Positions 27,028 to 36,715 are shown, counted from the first letter of the stretch. The stretch is 64,000 nt of DNA from Verrucomicrobiaceae bacterium (GCA_947507875.1 CANNQP010000011.1:1-64000); one strand, 5' to 3'. The notes: a model not told the origin generated them from the letters alone. Numbers and translations are program-made.

Positions 27028-28626
27028 TCAACGCCACCTCATGCAGCGAAAGGGATGGTCATCGATCAGATTCGGTCGAACCCCAGCCAAACGGTCGCTG
27101 TGATAAAACTGAACACCGACATAGTGATAGACAGGAATCACGGCAGCCTGCGATCCTACGAGCAAGGACTCGGCTTGTTGAAAGAAGCGCATTCGAGCCT
27201 GCTCATCCGATTCAGCCGCCACCCGACTCATGAGCGCATCGTAATCGTTGTTTTTGAAACCCGTGCGATTTTGACCATTCCCGCTGGTGAATAGATCCAG
27301 AAAAGTACTCGGATCATTGTAATCACCCACCCAACTCGAACGGCACAGCTGGTAGCTGAGTTCACGCATCGACTTTAGCCAGACTTTTTGCTCTTGTTTC
27401 ACGAGGCTGACCGTGACGCCCAGCGCTTCTTGCCACATGCTCTGCAGCTCAATGGCGATGCTACGCTCGATCGGCAGCGGGATATAGAGGTATTCCACCC
27501 GCGGAAACCCTTTGCCACTAGGATAACCTGCCTCTGCCATCAGCTGACGGGCTTTTTCCGGTTGGTAATCAGGCAAGCCCGCAGGCGGTTGAAAACCCCG
27601 ACCCGTTCCAGGTGGCGTCATGCTGGTGGCCACAGGCTCACCGAGCTGCGTGATCTTTTCGACGATTCGGCGTCGATCCACCGCATAGGCAAAGGCTTGC
27701 CGAATGCGCGGATCATCAAAAGGGGCCTGCGTCACGTTCACCCGAATGAACCAACTGCCCAAAAACGGGCCTGTGTGAAACCAGGGTTGTTGTTTCAAAC
27801 GCTGCGTGAGCGAGGGCGACACCATGCCCTTGTCCATCATCAGGTCGCATTGTCCTGTGTAAAAGTAGCTCAGCGCAGTATTGGCATCCTGCACAGGCTT
27901 CACCTCGACCGTTCTCATGCCCACGTTCGCCGCATCCCAATAGTGCGGATTTTTGTGCAGCAGGATACGATCATCCAGCCGCCAGTCCTCCAGCAGATAA
28001 GCACCATTGCTCACGATGTTGGCAGGTTTCATCCAGGCACTGCCATGTCGATCCAGGCAACGCTGCGGCACTGGGGAAAAGGTCACAAACGCACACAAGT
28101 CGATGAAGTATGGCGTGGGATTTTCCAATTCCACGCGCAGCGTCCGCGGTTCGAGAGCACGAACCCCAACCGTTGAAAAATCCTTGCTCAGCCCCTCCGA
28201 AAACGCGCGTGCCCCGCGGATCACATGCATCAGTGTCGCGTAGTCTGAGCCTGTCTCTGGCAGAAGAGCCCGCCGCCAGGACTGCACAAAATCATCTGCG
28301 GTGACGGGCTGTCCGTCTGACCACTTTACCCCCGGGCGCAGGTGAAAGGTGTAGGTGCGCTGATCCGCAGAGATATCCCAACGCTCTGCCATGCCCGGCT
28401 CAGGACGACCATCCTCCGTCACACGGCACAGGCCTTCGAAAAGAGACGTGGCGAGTCGCATGGAGACCTGATCGGAAGCCAGCGCAGGGTCGATGGTTTC
28501 AGGCTCGGCACTTTGCAAAAACACCAAGTCTGCCCGACGTCGCTCTGGCTCACACGAGGCTAAACCAACGAAAGCCAATAGGCATAGACTGACCTGGAAA
28601 GGAAACATCCGTGGAGAGCAAGCCAT
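27028..28626 (-). CDS. Oligopeptide ABC transporter substrate-binding lipoprotein (OppA family)
   Basis: 532 residues. The N-terminus carries a lipoprotein signal with lipobox LASC at ~23-26; the ATG at 28626 is used, with a second ATG six codons later. The SBP_bac_5 fold is clear: PETIDPALASDQVSMRLATS, GMAERWDISADQRTYTFHLR, VKWSDGQPVTADDFVQSW, and RIRQAFAYAVDRRRIVEKI near 235. It would bind peptides in the periplasm and deliver them to an Opp/Dpp permease, but no permease or ATPase genes are adjacent, so it is either an orphan receptor or serves a distant transporter. It is 33 nt downstream of the cytochrome-like lipoprotein gene. Confidence 0.93.
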   Translation of the reverse strand: MACSPRMFPFQVSLCLLAFVGLASCEPERRRADLVFLQSAEPETIDPALASDQVSMRLATSLFEGLCRVTEDGRPEPGMAERWDISADQRTYTFHLRPGVKWSDGQPVTADDFVQSWRRALLPETGSDYATLMHVIRGARAFSEGLSKDFSTVGVRALEPRTLRVELENPTPYFIDLCAFVTFSPVPQRCLDRHGSAWMKPANIVSNGAYLLEDWRLDDRILLHKNPHYWDAANVGMRTVEVKPVQDANTALSYFYTGQCDLMMDKGMVSPSLTQRLKQQPWFHTGPFLGSWFIRVNVTQAPFDDPRIRQAFAYAVDRRRIVEKITQLGEPVATSMTPPGTGRGFQPPAGLPDYQPEKARQLMAEAGYPSGKGFPRVEYLYIPLPIERSIAIELQSMWQEALGVTVSLVKQEQKVWLKSMRELSYQLCRSSWVGDYNDPSTFLDLFTSGNGQNRTGFKNNDYDALMSRVAAESDEQARMRFFQQAESLLVGSQAAVIPVYHYVGVQFYHSDRLAGVRPNLIDDHPFRCMRWR

Positions 28627-28659
28627 GTGATAAGGAAAAGACGACGTGGCGCAAAAGCA

Positions 28660-29121
28660 TCAAGGCACTGTGATCAATCGGCCCCTCTGACCCGCTGGCC
28701 AGGAGGCACCTTGAGCAATCCATCGGTGTAGCAAACTCAGCTCTTCCGGCGTCAAAACTTCTCCCACTGGAGGCATGGCTTTCACCCCCAGGTGAGTGGA
28801 CTTCAATTGGGTGAGGAATCGGCTCTGATCTGGCCTGCCTGGAATGATCCAGCTCCCTAGCGTTCCCGTTTGAATGGCTTCAGCGTGGCTGGCGAGACTC
28901 ATCCGCCCCGGTTGGGCCACTGCATTGTGGCACATCGCGCACTTGGCCTCCAAGACCGGCTTGACGTGATCGGTAAAACTCACCTGCCCCTCACGGGCAG
29001 CGCGCAGCTGAGCTTCAGACAAAACATTGCGCCCAGGCAATCTGGTCTCGCTCCCTTGATCAGGAGCTGTACAACCGACGATCAGAACAGCAAGGCCGAT
29101 GGCGGAGAAATGAAATTTCAT
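28660..29121 (-). CDS. Small Planctomycete-type cytochrome c-like lipoprotein
   Basis: 153 residues. The signal MKFHFSAIGLAVLIVGC ends in a lipobox Cys at ~17. A single heme-binding motif CAMCH lies near 61-65, within FTDHVKPVLEAKCAMCHNA, the opening of the PSCyt1-type domain. The KAMPPVGEVLTPEE segment near 115 supplies the probable distal Met ligand. Such domains are usually attached to larger PSD1-type proteins; here the domain stands alone as a membrane-anchored electron carrier or sensor. It is probably co-transcribed with the downstream oligopeptide-binding gene; a functional link is not evident. Confidence 0.87.
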   Translation of the reverse strand: MKFHFSAIGLAVLIVGCTAPDQGSETRLPGRNVLSEAQLRAAREGQVSFTDHVKPVLEAKCAMCHNAVAQPGRMSLASHAEAIQTGTLGSWIIPGRPDQSRFLTQLKSTHLGVKAMPPVGEVLTPEELSLLHRWIAQGASWPAGQRGRLITVP

Positions 29122-29363
29122 CCAGACAATCTAGGCACGCCTTGAAGGTGCGACAATCACTGTCTTGGCCAGACCTACACGAATGCTGCGCGATCCAAAT
29201 CATGCTTTCTGACTTCAACCCACGGACTTTGCAGCGCCAATGACAAGCTTCGAGGACTCAAAGTCGCCTTGATCCAAGGAAACCCGGAACTCCCGCTTCG
29301 GATGGATTTGCTTCTTGCAGGCAGGCAGCGGCTGCGGGACTCTCCAGGCCACTCATTTCGACT

Positions 29364-29747
29364 ATGTTCCGCAAAAATTGGTATCTTTTCACCCCTTTGG
29401 CGATCATCGGCATGCCCGCATTGATCCTAGGTTATTACATCGTCAGCTATGGTTATCCGGTGAATGAGGCCGTCGAGGCCACCCGCCACTTTCTTCAGTC
29501 AGGCACACGCTACGCCATGAAATACACGGACCGTCACTTCGCGCTCGTGAGGCCGGGCATGGGCGGCCAAGAGGTCTTTCAGCACCTCGGCGTGCCCTTT
29601 GAGCGCCGCAACAACGACACCGAGTGGCTCTATGCGCTGCCTAAAGGTCTGACCCAGTTTTATCACGAACGGAAAGTCATTTTTGCCAAGGATGCCAAAG
29701 GCATCCCCAGGGTCAAAGAAGTCATCCGTGCTTTCCACGCCGAGTGA
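29364..29747 (+). CDS. Hypothetical membrane-anchored protein with BamE-like C-terminal region
   Basis: 127 residues. One N-terminal membrane helix at ~9-30 (LAIIGMPALILGYYIVSYG) precedes a small soluble domain. The pattern VRPGMGGQEVFQHLGVPFERR, followed by DTEWLYALP and FYHERKVIFAKDAKG, resembles the BamE/OmlA fold (GMs-x-eV-x-LG-P, then W-x-Y), but identity is low and the assignment is by eye. Its stop codon overlaps an in-frame GTG of the rlmN gene (GTGA at 29744-29747), so the two are likely co-translated or at least co-transcribed. No direct functional link to RlmN is known. Confidence 0.75.
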   Translation: MFRKNWYLFTPLAIIGMPALILGYYIVSYGYPVNEAVEATRHFLQSGTRYAMKYTDRHFALVRPGMGGQEVFQHLGVPFERRNNDTEWLYALPKGLTQFYHERKVIFAKDAKGIPRVKEVIRAFHAE

Positions 29748-29758
29748 TCCTGCCGCCG

Positions 29759-30934
29759 ATGAGCCAGCCCAGCCCATCTCGCCCTGTCTCTGACCGCCAC
29801 TCGCTGCTCGGAGTCACTCCTGAGGAAGTGGCTGAAATCGTGCGCAGCCTGGGCGAGCCAGCCTTTCGAGCCAAGCAGATCGTCGAGTGGATCTTCAAAA
29901 AACGCGCCATGGATGTGGAGTCCATGTCCAGCCTGTCCAAACCGCTGCGGCAAGCACTGAACGAGCGATTCCTGACACGCAGCATGGTCCTCGCACGCAG
30001 CACGGGATCGGCAGATACCACTCGCAAGCTCCTGCTGAAGCTGCACGACGGTCGCTACGTGGAGACGGTGCTGATCCCCGCCAATCCAGCGCTTTACGGT
30101 GGGCGCTCGGATCGCCTGACGCTCTGCGTGTCCAGTCAGGTCGGCTGTGCCTATGACTGCAAATTTTGCGCCAGCGGCCTCGCCGGCTTCACGCGCAACC
30201 TCACCGCTGGAGAGATCGTCGAGCAGATCGTGCAAGCCGAGGCCCATGCCCAAGACCGGGTGGACAATCTCGTGTTCATGGGCATGGGCGAGCCGCTGGC
30301 CAACTTCAGCCATTTGGTCAAAGCGATCGAGATCCTCAATGCCGAGTGGGGCATCGGCATCGGCGCACGCCACATGACCGTCAGCACGAGCGGACTGGCC
30401 CCGCAGATCAAAAAACTCGCCGATTTCCCGCTCCAGATCCGCCTCGCCATCTCCCTGCATGGTGCCAGCGATGAAGTGCGCAGCCAGATCATGCCGGTGA
30501 ACCACAAGCACAACATCGCCGAACTCTTCGAAGCCCTGCAATACTGGCGCTCCAAAAGGAAGCAGCGCATCACCCTGGAATACATTTTGATCCAAGGCGT
30601 GAACGATATGCTGGAGCAGGCACGGCTGCTCGCCAAACGCGCGCGCGCCATTGATGCCCGGGTGAACCTGATCCCCTACAACACGGTCGATGGACTGCCC
30701 TGGGTGCGGCCCAGCGAGGCGCAATGCATTGCCTTTCGTGACACACTCGAGGCGGGCGGTGTCACCGCGACCCTACGGTTGGAAAAAGGGCACGACATTG
30801 CCGCGGCTTGTGGACAACTGCGGCTGAAGCAAGAAACCTCCGAAGGCATCATCGAATCTCCCATCCCAGACAAGCGGATCACCATTGGCGCTGGCAGCCG
30901 CAGCGCGGCTGCCCAGGGCAACGAAGACGGCTGA
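29759..30934 (+). CDS. rlmN: 23S rRNA (adenine2503-C2) methyltransferase
   Basis: 391 residues from the ATG at 29759. The N-terminal HhH-like accessory region includes GEPAFRAKQIVEWIF. The radical SAM cluster motif CAYDCKFC (Cys ~130, 134, 137) is followed by NLVFMGMGEPLANF, the SAM-binding GMGEP block. The C-terminal Cys in IAAACGQL is the resolving/methyl-accepting-region Cys typical of RlmN and distinguishes it from other radical SAM enzymes. It methylates C2 of A2503 in 23S rRNA and A37 of some tRNAs. The Cfr resistance paralogue is less likely given the length and the intact RlmN N-terminal domain. Confidence 0.95.
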   Translation: MSQPSPSRPVSDRHSLLGVTPEEVAEIVRSLGEPAFRAKQIVEWIFKKRAMDVESMSSLSKPLRQALNERFLTRSMVLARSTGSADTTRKLLLKLHDGRYVETVLIPANPALYGGRSDRLTLCVSSQVGCAYDCKFCASGLAGFTRNLTAGEIVEQIVQAEAHAQDRVDNLVFMGMGEPLANFSHLVKAIEILNAEWGIGIGARHMTVSTSGLAPQIKKLADFPLQIRLAISLHGASDEVRSQIMPVNHKHNIAELFEALQYWRSKRKQRITLEYILIQGVNDMLEQARLLAKRARAIDARVNLIPYNTVDGLPWVRPSEAQCIAFRDTLEAGGVTATLRLEKGHDIAAACGQLRLKQETSEGIIESPIPDKRITIGAGSRSAAAQGNEDG

Positions 30935-30998
30935 GGTCTTCGTGTTCCGGCGAAAGCAACCCCCGTGGCCTTGCGTTTGCCAGTGCGTCACTTTTTTC

Positions 30999-32453
30999 AT
31001 GAAGACCTTTCGCACCCTGCTGCTCATTGCCGCGCCCCTGACCGCCATCGCCGAGGATTCCCTGCCCGATCCCGTCGCTGTAATGAAGGCGATGAAAAAA
31101 GCCACTGCCTTCTGCACGAGCAAGCTCGCGGTGCAGGGGGGATATGCCTCCGCTTGGCCACGGGACTTGGCCCACGGCATCACAGAGCACAGCCAATCCA
31201 GCACCGTCATCTCCATCCAACCTCCAGGCACCACCACCATCGGCTTGGCCATGGTCAAAGCTTGGCAAGGGAGTGGCGACAGCCAATTCCTGGAGGCCGC
31301 GAAAGCTGCGGGCAAGGCTTTGATCTCCTGCCAACTGGCTAGCGGTGGCTGGACGGATGACTTTGATTTTGCCCCAGAAAAAGCAGCCCGGCACTGGCTG
31401 CACCAAGCGCAGCTAGCGGGCGATCGTGACGCCGGCAAACGCCAAAACACCAGCACGCTGGATGACAACAAAACCCAATCCGCGCTGCTATTCTTGCTGG
31501 AGCTCGCGCACCTGCCTGAATGCAAAGACGATGCAGTGCTGCAAGAAGCGCTGAAGTTCGGGCTCGATAGCCTGATCGCGGCGCAATACCCGAATGGAGC
31601 TTGGCCCCAACAATTCAGTGGCCCAGCAGACCCAAGCACTCCCGTGAAACCGGCACGCTATCCCTCCGATTGGTCACGCCAATGGCCCAAGGAAAAATAC
31701 ACGACCTACTACACGCTGAACGATGGCAATCACCAGCGGGCGGTGGAGCTGCTGCTGCGCGCGCATGAGCTGACGGGAGACGAGCGCTACCTCGCCAGTG
31801 CCAAAAAAGGCGGTGACTTTCTCATCCTGGCGCAGATGCCCGAGCCGCAACCCGTCTGGGCGCAGCAATACAACGCTGAAATGGAACCCGTCTGGGCACG
31901 CAAATTTGAACCACCCTGCGTGACCGGAGGCGAAAGCCTGGGGGCCATGGAAACCTTGCACCTGCTGCATGTCGTGACGGGAGATGAGAAATACCTGAAG
32001 CCTCTGTCCGCTGCGGTGGCTTGGTATGAGCGATCCAGCCTGCCTGGCGGCCTCTACGCTCGCTTTTATGAACTGCGCACCAACCGCCCGCTCTACTTCG
32101 TCAAAGATAGCTACGAACTGACCTATGCCGATGACAACTTGCCGACGCACTACGGCTTTAAGCTCGACCACATCAGCCGTGATCTAGCCAAGTTCAAAGA
32201 GCAGCTGCTGCAGCCACGGGAAAAGTTGCTGCAAAAACGCAGCGCGCCCAGCAGCGAAAAGAGCTGGGCCAGCCAAGCCAAGAGTGTCGCCAGCAAAGTG
32301 AACAGCGCGTTAAAAAGCCAAACTCCCGAAGGCATCTGGATGGAGGGCGCTGAAATCGATGCGAGCCTGATCACGAAGCAGCTCATGGCGCTCTGCCGCT
32401 ACCTGGAGGGAGCTCGACGTGGTGGGGAGGCCTTTGCCAAGCTGCGCCAGTAG
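30999..32453 (+). CDS. Secreted pectate lyase, PL10 family (PelA-like)
   Basis: 484 residues from the ATG at 30999, which begins a signal peptide (MKTFRTLLLIAAPLTAIAE). The alpha/alpha-toroid of polysaccharide lyase family 10 is recognisable: GGYASAWPRDL near 45, QLASGGWTDDFDF near 115, STLDDNKTQSAL near 150, AAQYPNGAWPQQF near 200, YYTLNDGNHQRAV near 245 and WARKFEPPCVTGGES near 300. These are family-conserved blocks around the acidic metal-binding and catalytic cleft. A further ~100-residue Lys/Ser-rich region (~405-455) precedes the end. It would cleave polygalacturonate by beta-elimination, consistent with polysaccharide-degrading Verrucomicrobia. No transporter is adjacent. Confidence 0.88.
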   Translation: MKTFRTLLLIAAPLTAIAEDSLPDPVAVMKAMKKATAFCTSKLAVQGGYASAWPRDLAHGITEHSQSSTVISIQPPGTTTIGLAMVKAWQGSGDSQFLEAAKAAGKALISCQLASGGWTDDFDFAPEKAARHWLHQAQLAGDRDAGKRQNTSTLDDNKTQSALLFLLELAHLPECKDDAVLQEALKFGLDSLIAAQYPNGAWPQQFSGPADPSTPVKPARYPSDWSRQWPKEKYTTYYTLNDGNHQRAVELLLRAHELTGDERYLASAKKGGDFLILAQMPEPQPVWAQQYNAEMEPVWARKFEPPCVTGGESLGAMETLHLLHVVTGDEKYLKPLSAAVAWYERSSLPGGLYARFYELRTNRPLYFVKDSYELTYADDNLPTHYGFKLDHISRDLAKFKEQLLQPREKLLQKRSAPSSEKSWASQAKSVASKVNSALKSQTPEGIWMEGAEIDASLITKQLMALCRYLEGARRGGEAFAKLRQ

Positions 32454-32466
32454 AGGAATCGAGAGA

Positions 32467-32525
32467 AATTCCTGAACTCGACTCAGGAATTCGGGTTGAA
32501 GAGTCCTGAAAATTCGCCTTTCAGG
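32467..32525. repeat. Two successive inverted repeats with a shared CCTGAA/TTCAGG core
   Basis: First repeat: AATTCCTGA (32467-32475) / TCAGGAATT (32483-32491), a perfect 9-bp stem with a 7-nt loop. Second: CCTGAAA (32505-32511) / TTTCAGG (32519-32525), 7 bp with a 7-nt loop. Neither has a T tract on the plus strand. They lie between the pectate lyase stop and the ATG at 32541 and could be a termination or processing structure or paired operators. Confidence 0.6.
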
Positions 32526-32540
32526 CACTACCTTCCTCCC

Positions 32541-33935
32541 ATGGCTGTTGCTCTCCCGATCCATCGCTTGCCTTGGCTACGCAGCCTCGCGGTGGTCGTC
32601 TCGCTGGGGATCATTCTAGGGCTTTTTGCCGCGCGTGCTGTGCCACAGATTCAGCATCGTAGCCCTGAACGACTGACTCAGGTGGAAATGCAGAACCTGG
32701 AGCTGATGTCGATGACGCAGGCTGATCTCGACCCAGACTTCACCCTGAGCTTTTCTGAACCTCTGCGGCGCATGATTCCACATCGCACCGATGGCCTCGT
32801 GCAGCCTCTGTGGCCCTGGATGGCGGCGTGGATGGGAGATGGCACGGATCTGGTGAATGTGATGCAGGGCACCGGCCTGTTCCGGCTTGGCATGGCTGGC
32901 GGATTCTTGCTGCTGCTCGGCATCATCTGCGCACGCCTTTTTTCCCTGCCAGCCGCACTCTGGGTCGTGCTCATGGGGGCCATTCATGGGCTGTTGCCAG
33001 TGTTGCCTTACTTCACCGGAGAAAGTCTGCACCAGATCACGCTCGTCATTCTCTGGCTCGCCTGCCTTCAGGCCATGCGGCAAAATTCCCTGTGGGTCTA
33101 TGCAGCCATCGGCGGTATCGGAGCGGTGGCTTGGCTCAGCGAGGCAAGACTGGTCCTGCCCATCATCCTGGTGTTTTTGATCGTGGCCACCCTGCGTGCT
33201 GTCTGGGGCTGGGCTGCGGCGCATTTTGCCGTGCAGCCCCGTCGCTCGCTCTGGCTTTGGCGGAATCATTGGCTAGGCTCGCTGATGCTCGTCGCCTCCT
33301 TTCTCGTCGTGGCGGGGCCGCGTCTCTCCGATGCTCACGAGCGCTTTGGCGATGCCTTTTTCACCCACGCGGACCATGCACGCTGGCTCTCGGATGCAAA
33401 ATCGGCCCAGGACTGGATGGAAAGCCATCGAGATGCCGAGAGCCTACGGCGTGTGCCAGTGCTGGACCGCCCGAGCATGACGAACACGCTCTCCAGCGAG
33501 AGCCTACCGCACATTTTAGAGCGACTGCGGCGTGGGGCTTGGCTGCTCACACGCCCCATGGCAGACGCACTGCGACCTTTGGCTGGCATGTTGGCAGTGG
33601 TGCTTCTGCTGGCCGTTTTGCTACAAACCGGTGTGGCTGCGGCCAGTCATGCAGGTCAAAAGCTGCACCCCGAGACCGCGACTGTGGTTCTTTTCACGTG
33701 CGCGGCGCTCCTCAGCTGCCTGATCACCGCCTGCTGGGATGCCCAGGTGCTACCGGTGCGTTATGCGCGTGCGCTGATTTTGCCCATCGCCCTCAGCCTT
33801 GCCTGGGCAGCGGAGGCCCTCATCAGCCGGGCACGACGCCGAGGTAGCCGTCGCCTTTTGATTCAGGGTTACCAGGCCCTGATGTGGCTCATCCTTGTCT
33901 GGACCGCACTGAGCGCAAGACTTCAGGAGGTGTAA
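32541..33935 (+). CDS. Polytopic membrane protein, possibly PMT/ArnT-like glycosyltransferase fold
   Basis: 464 residues from the ATG at 32541. The first helix is at ~12-32 and is followed by a periplasmic loop of ~70 residues containing acidic residues. About eight more hydrophobic segments then run to residue ~300, with a second extramembrane stretch around 260-330 and three terminal helices. The arrangement (one helix, a loop after it, many helices) resembles GT-C glycosyltransferases of the dolichyl-phosphate-mannose/ArnT type. I see no convincing DE or DD motif in the first loop, so the enzymatic assignment is weak. It may simply be an uncharacterised membrane protein. Confidence 0.72.
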   Translation: MAVALPIHRLPWLRSLAVVVSLGIILGLFAARAVPQIQHRSPERLTQVEMQNLELMSMTQADLDPDFTLSFSEPLRRMIPHRTDGLVQPLWPWMAAWMGDGTDLVNVMQGTGLFRLGMAGGFLLLLGIICARLFSLPAALWVVLMGAIHGLLPVLPYFTGESLHQITLVILWLACLQAMRQNSLWVYAAIGGIGAVAWLSEARLVLPIILVFLIVATLRAVWGWAAAHFAVQPRRSLWLWRNHWLGSLMLVASFLVVAGPRLSDAHERFGDAFFTHADHARWLSDAKSAQDWMESHRDAESLRRVPVLDRPSMTNTLSSESLPHILERLRRGAWLLTRPMADALRPLAGMLAVVLLLAVLLQTGVAAASHAGQKLHPETATVVLFTCAALLSCLITACWDAQVLPVRYARALILPIALSLAWAAEALISRARRRGSRRLLIQGYQALMWLILVWTALSARLQEV

Positions 33936-33949
33936 AAAACGGTCCGGGC

Positions 33950-36655
33950 TCACCTCAGGGTGTGGATGAAAAGAATCAGGCTTTCGATCTGCGAGTCATT
34001 GAGGATGCCCGCGTAGATCGGCATGCCGGTGTCGAACTTCTCAAAACCTTTCACCACCTTCGCTCCAGGATTGATGATCGATTCGCGCAGGTAGGCGGCG
34101 TCCGCCTTCACCTTGCCTTTCATGCCCTTGGCGATCTCGCGCTCGCTGCCATACAGGCCCTTCCAGCTCGGGCCCACCTTGCCCACGAGGCTGCCATCCG
34201 TGCTGTGGCAGGCCATGCAGCCAAACATTTGGTAAAGCCGCGCGCCTTCCTCAGCGGTTGGTTTGGCCAAGTTGGCGGCGACAGCGGCACGTGGGGTGAG
34301 ATCGACGCTAATTTTGCCAAAGCCCTCCTTCTCTCCTTCGAACTTCGCCAGTTCCCAGGGGGTGAAATAGGCCGTGTTCTCCGCCTTCAGTCCGTCCGCG
34401 CTCTTCAGGCCCCAGCCAATCCGCATCTGGCTCACGCCGGCTTTCATGTCGGGGAAAGCCACCAGCACGGTCATGCCATCCCGGCTCAGATAAGCGCTGC
34501 TGGCGGTCATGAATTCCTGCCCTGCGCTGCCATCGGGCTTCAGGTGCGGGCTGCCGTATTCGGGCGTACGCTTGTAGTTCCAGCGCTCGGCGCTGTAGCT
34601 GGCAGGATCGGTGGCGAGCTTGGCATCCAGCCGCGCATTGAAGCGCAGCAGCACGCCTTTGTCCGTCGGCGTGACTTCCTTCAGCAGCACGCGGGGTTTG
34701 TCCGTGTAGCGCAGGCGGGCCAGGCCACTGAGCTTCGGCGCGATGGTGCCCCAGACTTGGAAACCGACGACGTAAAGCTGGCCGTCCGCCGGATTGACAA
34801 TGCCGTTCAGCGTGGGGAAATCAAAGTCGCGCGAAAAGCTAACCAACGCTGCTTGGGGCTTGGCAAAGCGGGGACTCGACAGCACGCGGAACAGCTCCGG
34901 CCGGTTGTAGCCGATGTGGATCAGCTCTCCATCCACCGGCCCCATTTTGGAGCCAAGCAGCCAGGTCTGCGTGACACCGCTGGGATTCACCGGATGCGGA
35001 ATCCAAGTCCAGGGATCAGCAATGAACTCGGGATACTTCTCCTTCTCCGCGACGGTCGGCAAATGACCGTAGAAGTGATGCTTCTCAATGATGTGAAGCG
35101 GCGTGGACGGCACGTAATGCCCCTGCTGATCGCTCGCTGTGATGAGTCCAGTGCGCGGATGCACGCCGATGAAAGGCTGCCGCAATCCATACCCGATGAC
35201 CTCGAAGGATTTGCCATCAGGCGCGACCTTGATGACCGTGCCGTTGTGCTTCCCGCGCGTGGTGCCTTCCTGCCCGCCTTTGGAAATGTAGAGCGCTGCA
35301 TCCGGCCCCAGCTTCATCGAGTTGGGAAACTCCCGCGTCTCCGCCGTCTGCGCTGGGAGATTGCAGAACATCTCATAGCGGTCGCATTCGCGGTCGTTGT
35401 TGGTGTCGATCAGCTTCCAGATGCCGCCGCGGTCAAAGACCAGCAATTCCTGACTTTGGATTCCTGATTTCTGATCTGGCCCGCGCACCACGATGCTCAT
35501 CGGCTCATGCAGACCGCTGGCAAAACGCTTCCAGGTCACGCTTTTCAGATCGTCCTTGAGGCCGGAGATGAGCCAGACATCGCCATCGAAAGTCACCCCC
35601 GCCGCATCGCCCTGATCATTGAGGAAAGCGATGTCCGCCAGCCGCACATTCCGCTTCCAAGGATTCGGCACCGGCAGCGGGATGGAGTCGAGGACATAGG
35701 CGTCCTGGGCGGTGGAGAGATCACCCTTGGCTGCCACTGTTGGATTCCACCGTGCCTTGCTGGGCGAGTTCGGGTCGAAGGATTCCAAGGCCTTCACAAA
35801 ATCTTGATGATCGTCAGGCTTGGCTGCCTTTTTTGCTGGAGACTTTCCCGCCAGAGTCAGGTGCTGGTTTTTCCAGCCTGGTGATGCGTCACCACGGAGC
35901 TTCATCGTCAGACATCCTGAGGTCTTGGCCAGACCTTCGTCGGGCAGCAAATCAGGAGATGGAAAACCAACCAGACGAATCATGGCGGGGGCGGGGGTTC
36001 CGAATCGCATGCTCAGATGAATGACCGTCAAGTCATTGACCCGGCTTGCTGCGATGATCTCCTCCACCCAGGTGCCGCCGATTTCATATCGGATCAGCGC
36101 TCCCAGGCTCGTTGGCCGCACACTGACAAAACGCCCTTGGGCTCCAGGCATCGGCCCCCGTCCCACTTCCTCCAGACTCGGCGCAGGCTCGCGCGGATCG
36201 GTGAAGCTCGGTTTGTCCCCCGCCTGCCAGCCGGGGTAGATGCCATTCGCCAGCCAAACTTTCCCCAGCGGCTTCGGCAGGTCTTCCTGGCCGTCTTTGG
36301 TTTTCTGACCCGCCACATGATACGAGCCTGGAGCCAATGCATCGGGGGTAATAGGCGGTTTGCCGGGCTCACTTTCCCAGATGCAGGCGATGCGCAGCAG
36401 CTCAGTGTCAAAGCAGGCCCAGAGGTTGTGGCCGAGGTTCAGGATGAGGCCACGCGGGGTCAGGTTGTCTTTGGGAAAACCTTCACCGAGCTCGCGGCCG
36501 TCCAGCACGCTGCTGAAGAAGGGGAAGTCCGACTCCACCCACTCTCCCCAGGGCGAAGGCTGCCCCTTGGCATCCAGATGAACGATCTGCGCCGCCAAAG
36601 GCAGGCAGGCAAAGATCAGGGCAACAACGAAACAAGCAGGTGCGGTCAGGCGCAT
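33950..36655 (-). CDS. Secreted DUF6797/propeller protein with C-terminal cytochrome c domain
   Basis: 901 residues from the ATG at 36655, preceding a signal peptide (MRLTAPACFVVALIFACLPL). The N-terminal ~230 residues match the DUF6797-type start seen in Planctomycetes/Verrucomicrobia (WGEWVESDFPFFSSVLDGR). A dehydrogenase-like beta-propeller follows at ~290-640, with AGVTFDGDVWLISGL, ALYISKGGQEGTTRGKHNG and GVHPRTGLITASDQQGH. The C-terminal ~100 residues are a monoheme cytochrome c: FGCMACHSTDG near 811-821 and a distal Met in TGMPIYAG near 876. It is likely a periplasmic dehydrogenase passing electrons to its own heme; the substrate is unknown. It is 60 nt downstream of the DNA-metabolism operon on the same strand. 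Confidence 0.9.
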   Translation of the reverse strand: MRLTAPACFVVALIFACLPLAAQIVHLDAKGQPSPWGEWVESDFPFFSSVLDGRELGEGFPKDNLTPRGLILNLGHNLWACFDTELLRIACIWESEPGKPPITPDALAPGSYHVAGQKTKDGQEDLPKPLGKVWLANGIYPGWQAGDKPSFTDPREPAPSLEEVGRGPMPGAQGRFVSVRPTSLGALIRYEIGGTWVEEIIAASRVNDLTVIHLSMRFGTPAPAMIRLVGFPSPDLLPDEGLAKTSGCLTMKLRGDASPGWKNQHLTLAGKSPAKKAAKPDDHQDFVKALESFDPNSPSKARWNPTVAAKGDLSTAQDAYVLDSIPLPVPNPWKRNVRLADIAFLNDQGDAAGVTFDGDVWLISGLKDDLKSVTWKRFASGLHEPMSIVVRGPDQKSGIQSQELLVFDRGGIWKLIDTNNDRECDRYEMFCNLPAQTAETREFPNSMKLGPDAALYISKGGQEGTTRGKHNGTVIKVAPDGKSFEVIGYGLRQPFIGVHPRTGLITASDQQGHYVPSTPLHIIEKHHFYGHLPTVAEKEKYPEFIADPWTWIPHPVNPSGVTQTWLLGSKMGPVDGELIHIGYNRPELFRVLSSPRFAKPQAALVSFSRDFDFPTLNGIVNPADGQLYVVGFQVWGTIAPKLSGLARLRYTDKPRVLLKEVTPTDKGVLLRFNARLDAKLATDPASYSAERWNYKRTPEYGSPHLKPDGSAGQEFMTASSAYLSRDGMTVLVAFPDMKAGVSQMRIGWGLKSADGLKAENTAYFTPWELAKFEGEKEGFGKISVDLTPRAAVAANLAKPTAEEGARLYQMFGCMACHSTDGSLVGKVGPSWKGLYGSEREIAKGMKGKVKADAAYLRESIINPGAKVVKGFEKFDTGMPIYAGILNDSQIESLILFIHTLR

Positions 36656-36715
36656 GGTGGAAAGACATAACAACCGCTGAATCCTCCATCTGTCAGCGAG
36701 GAAAACACCCAACGC

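Noticed and set aside
33884-35467. 527-codon plus-strand frame opposite the cytochrome c propeller gene
   Set aside because: Composition is His/Ala/Arg-rich and family-free; the opposite strand carries a signal peptide, propeller and CxxCH motif.
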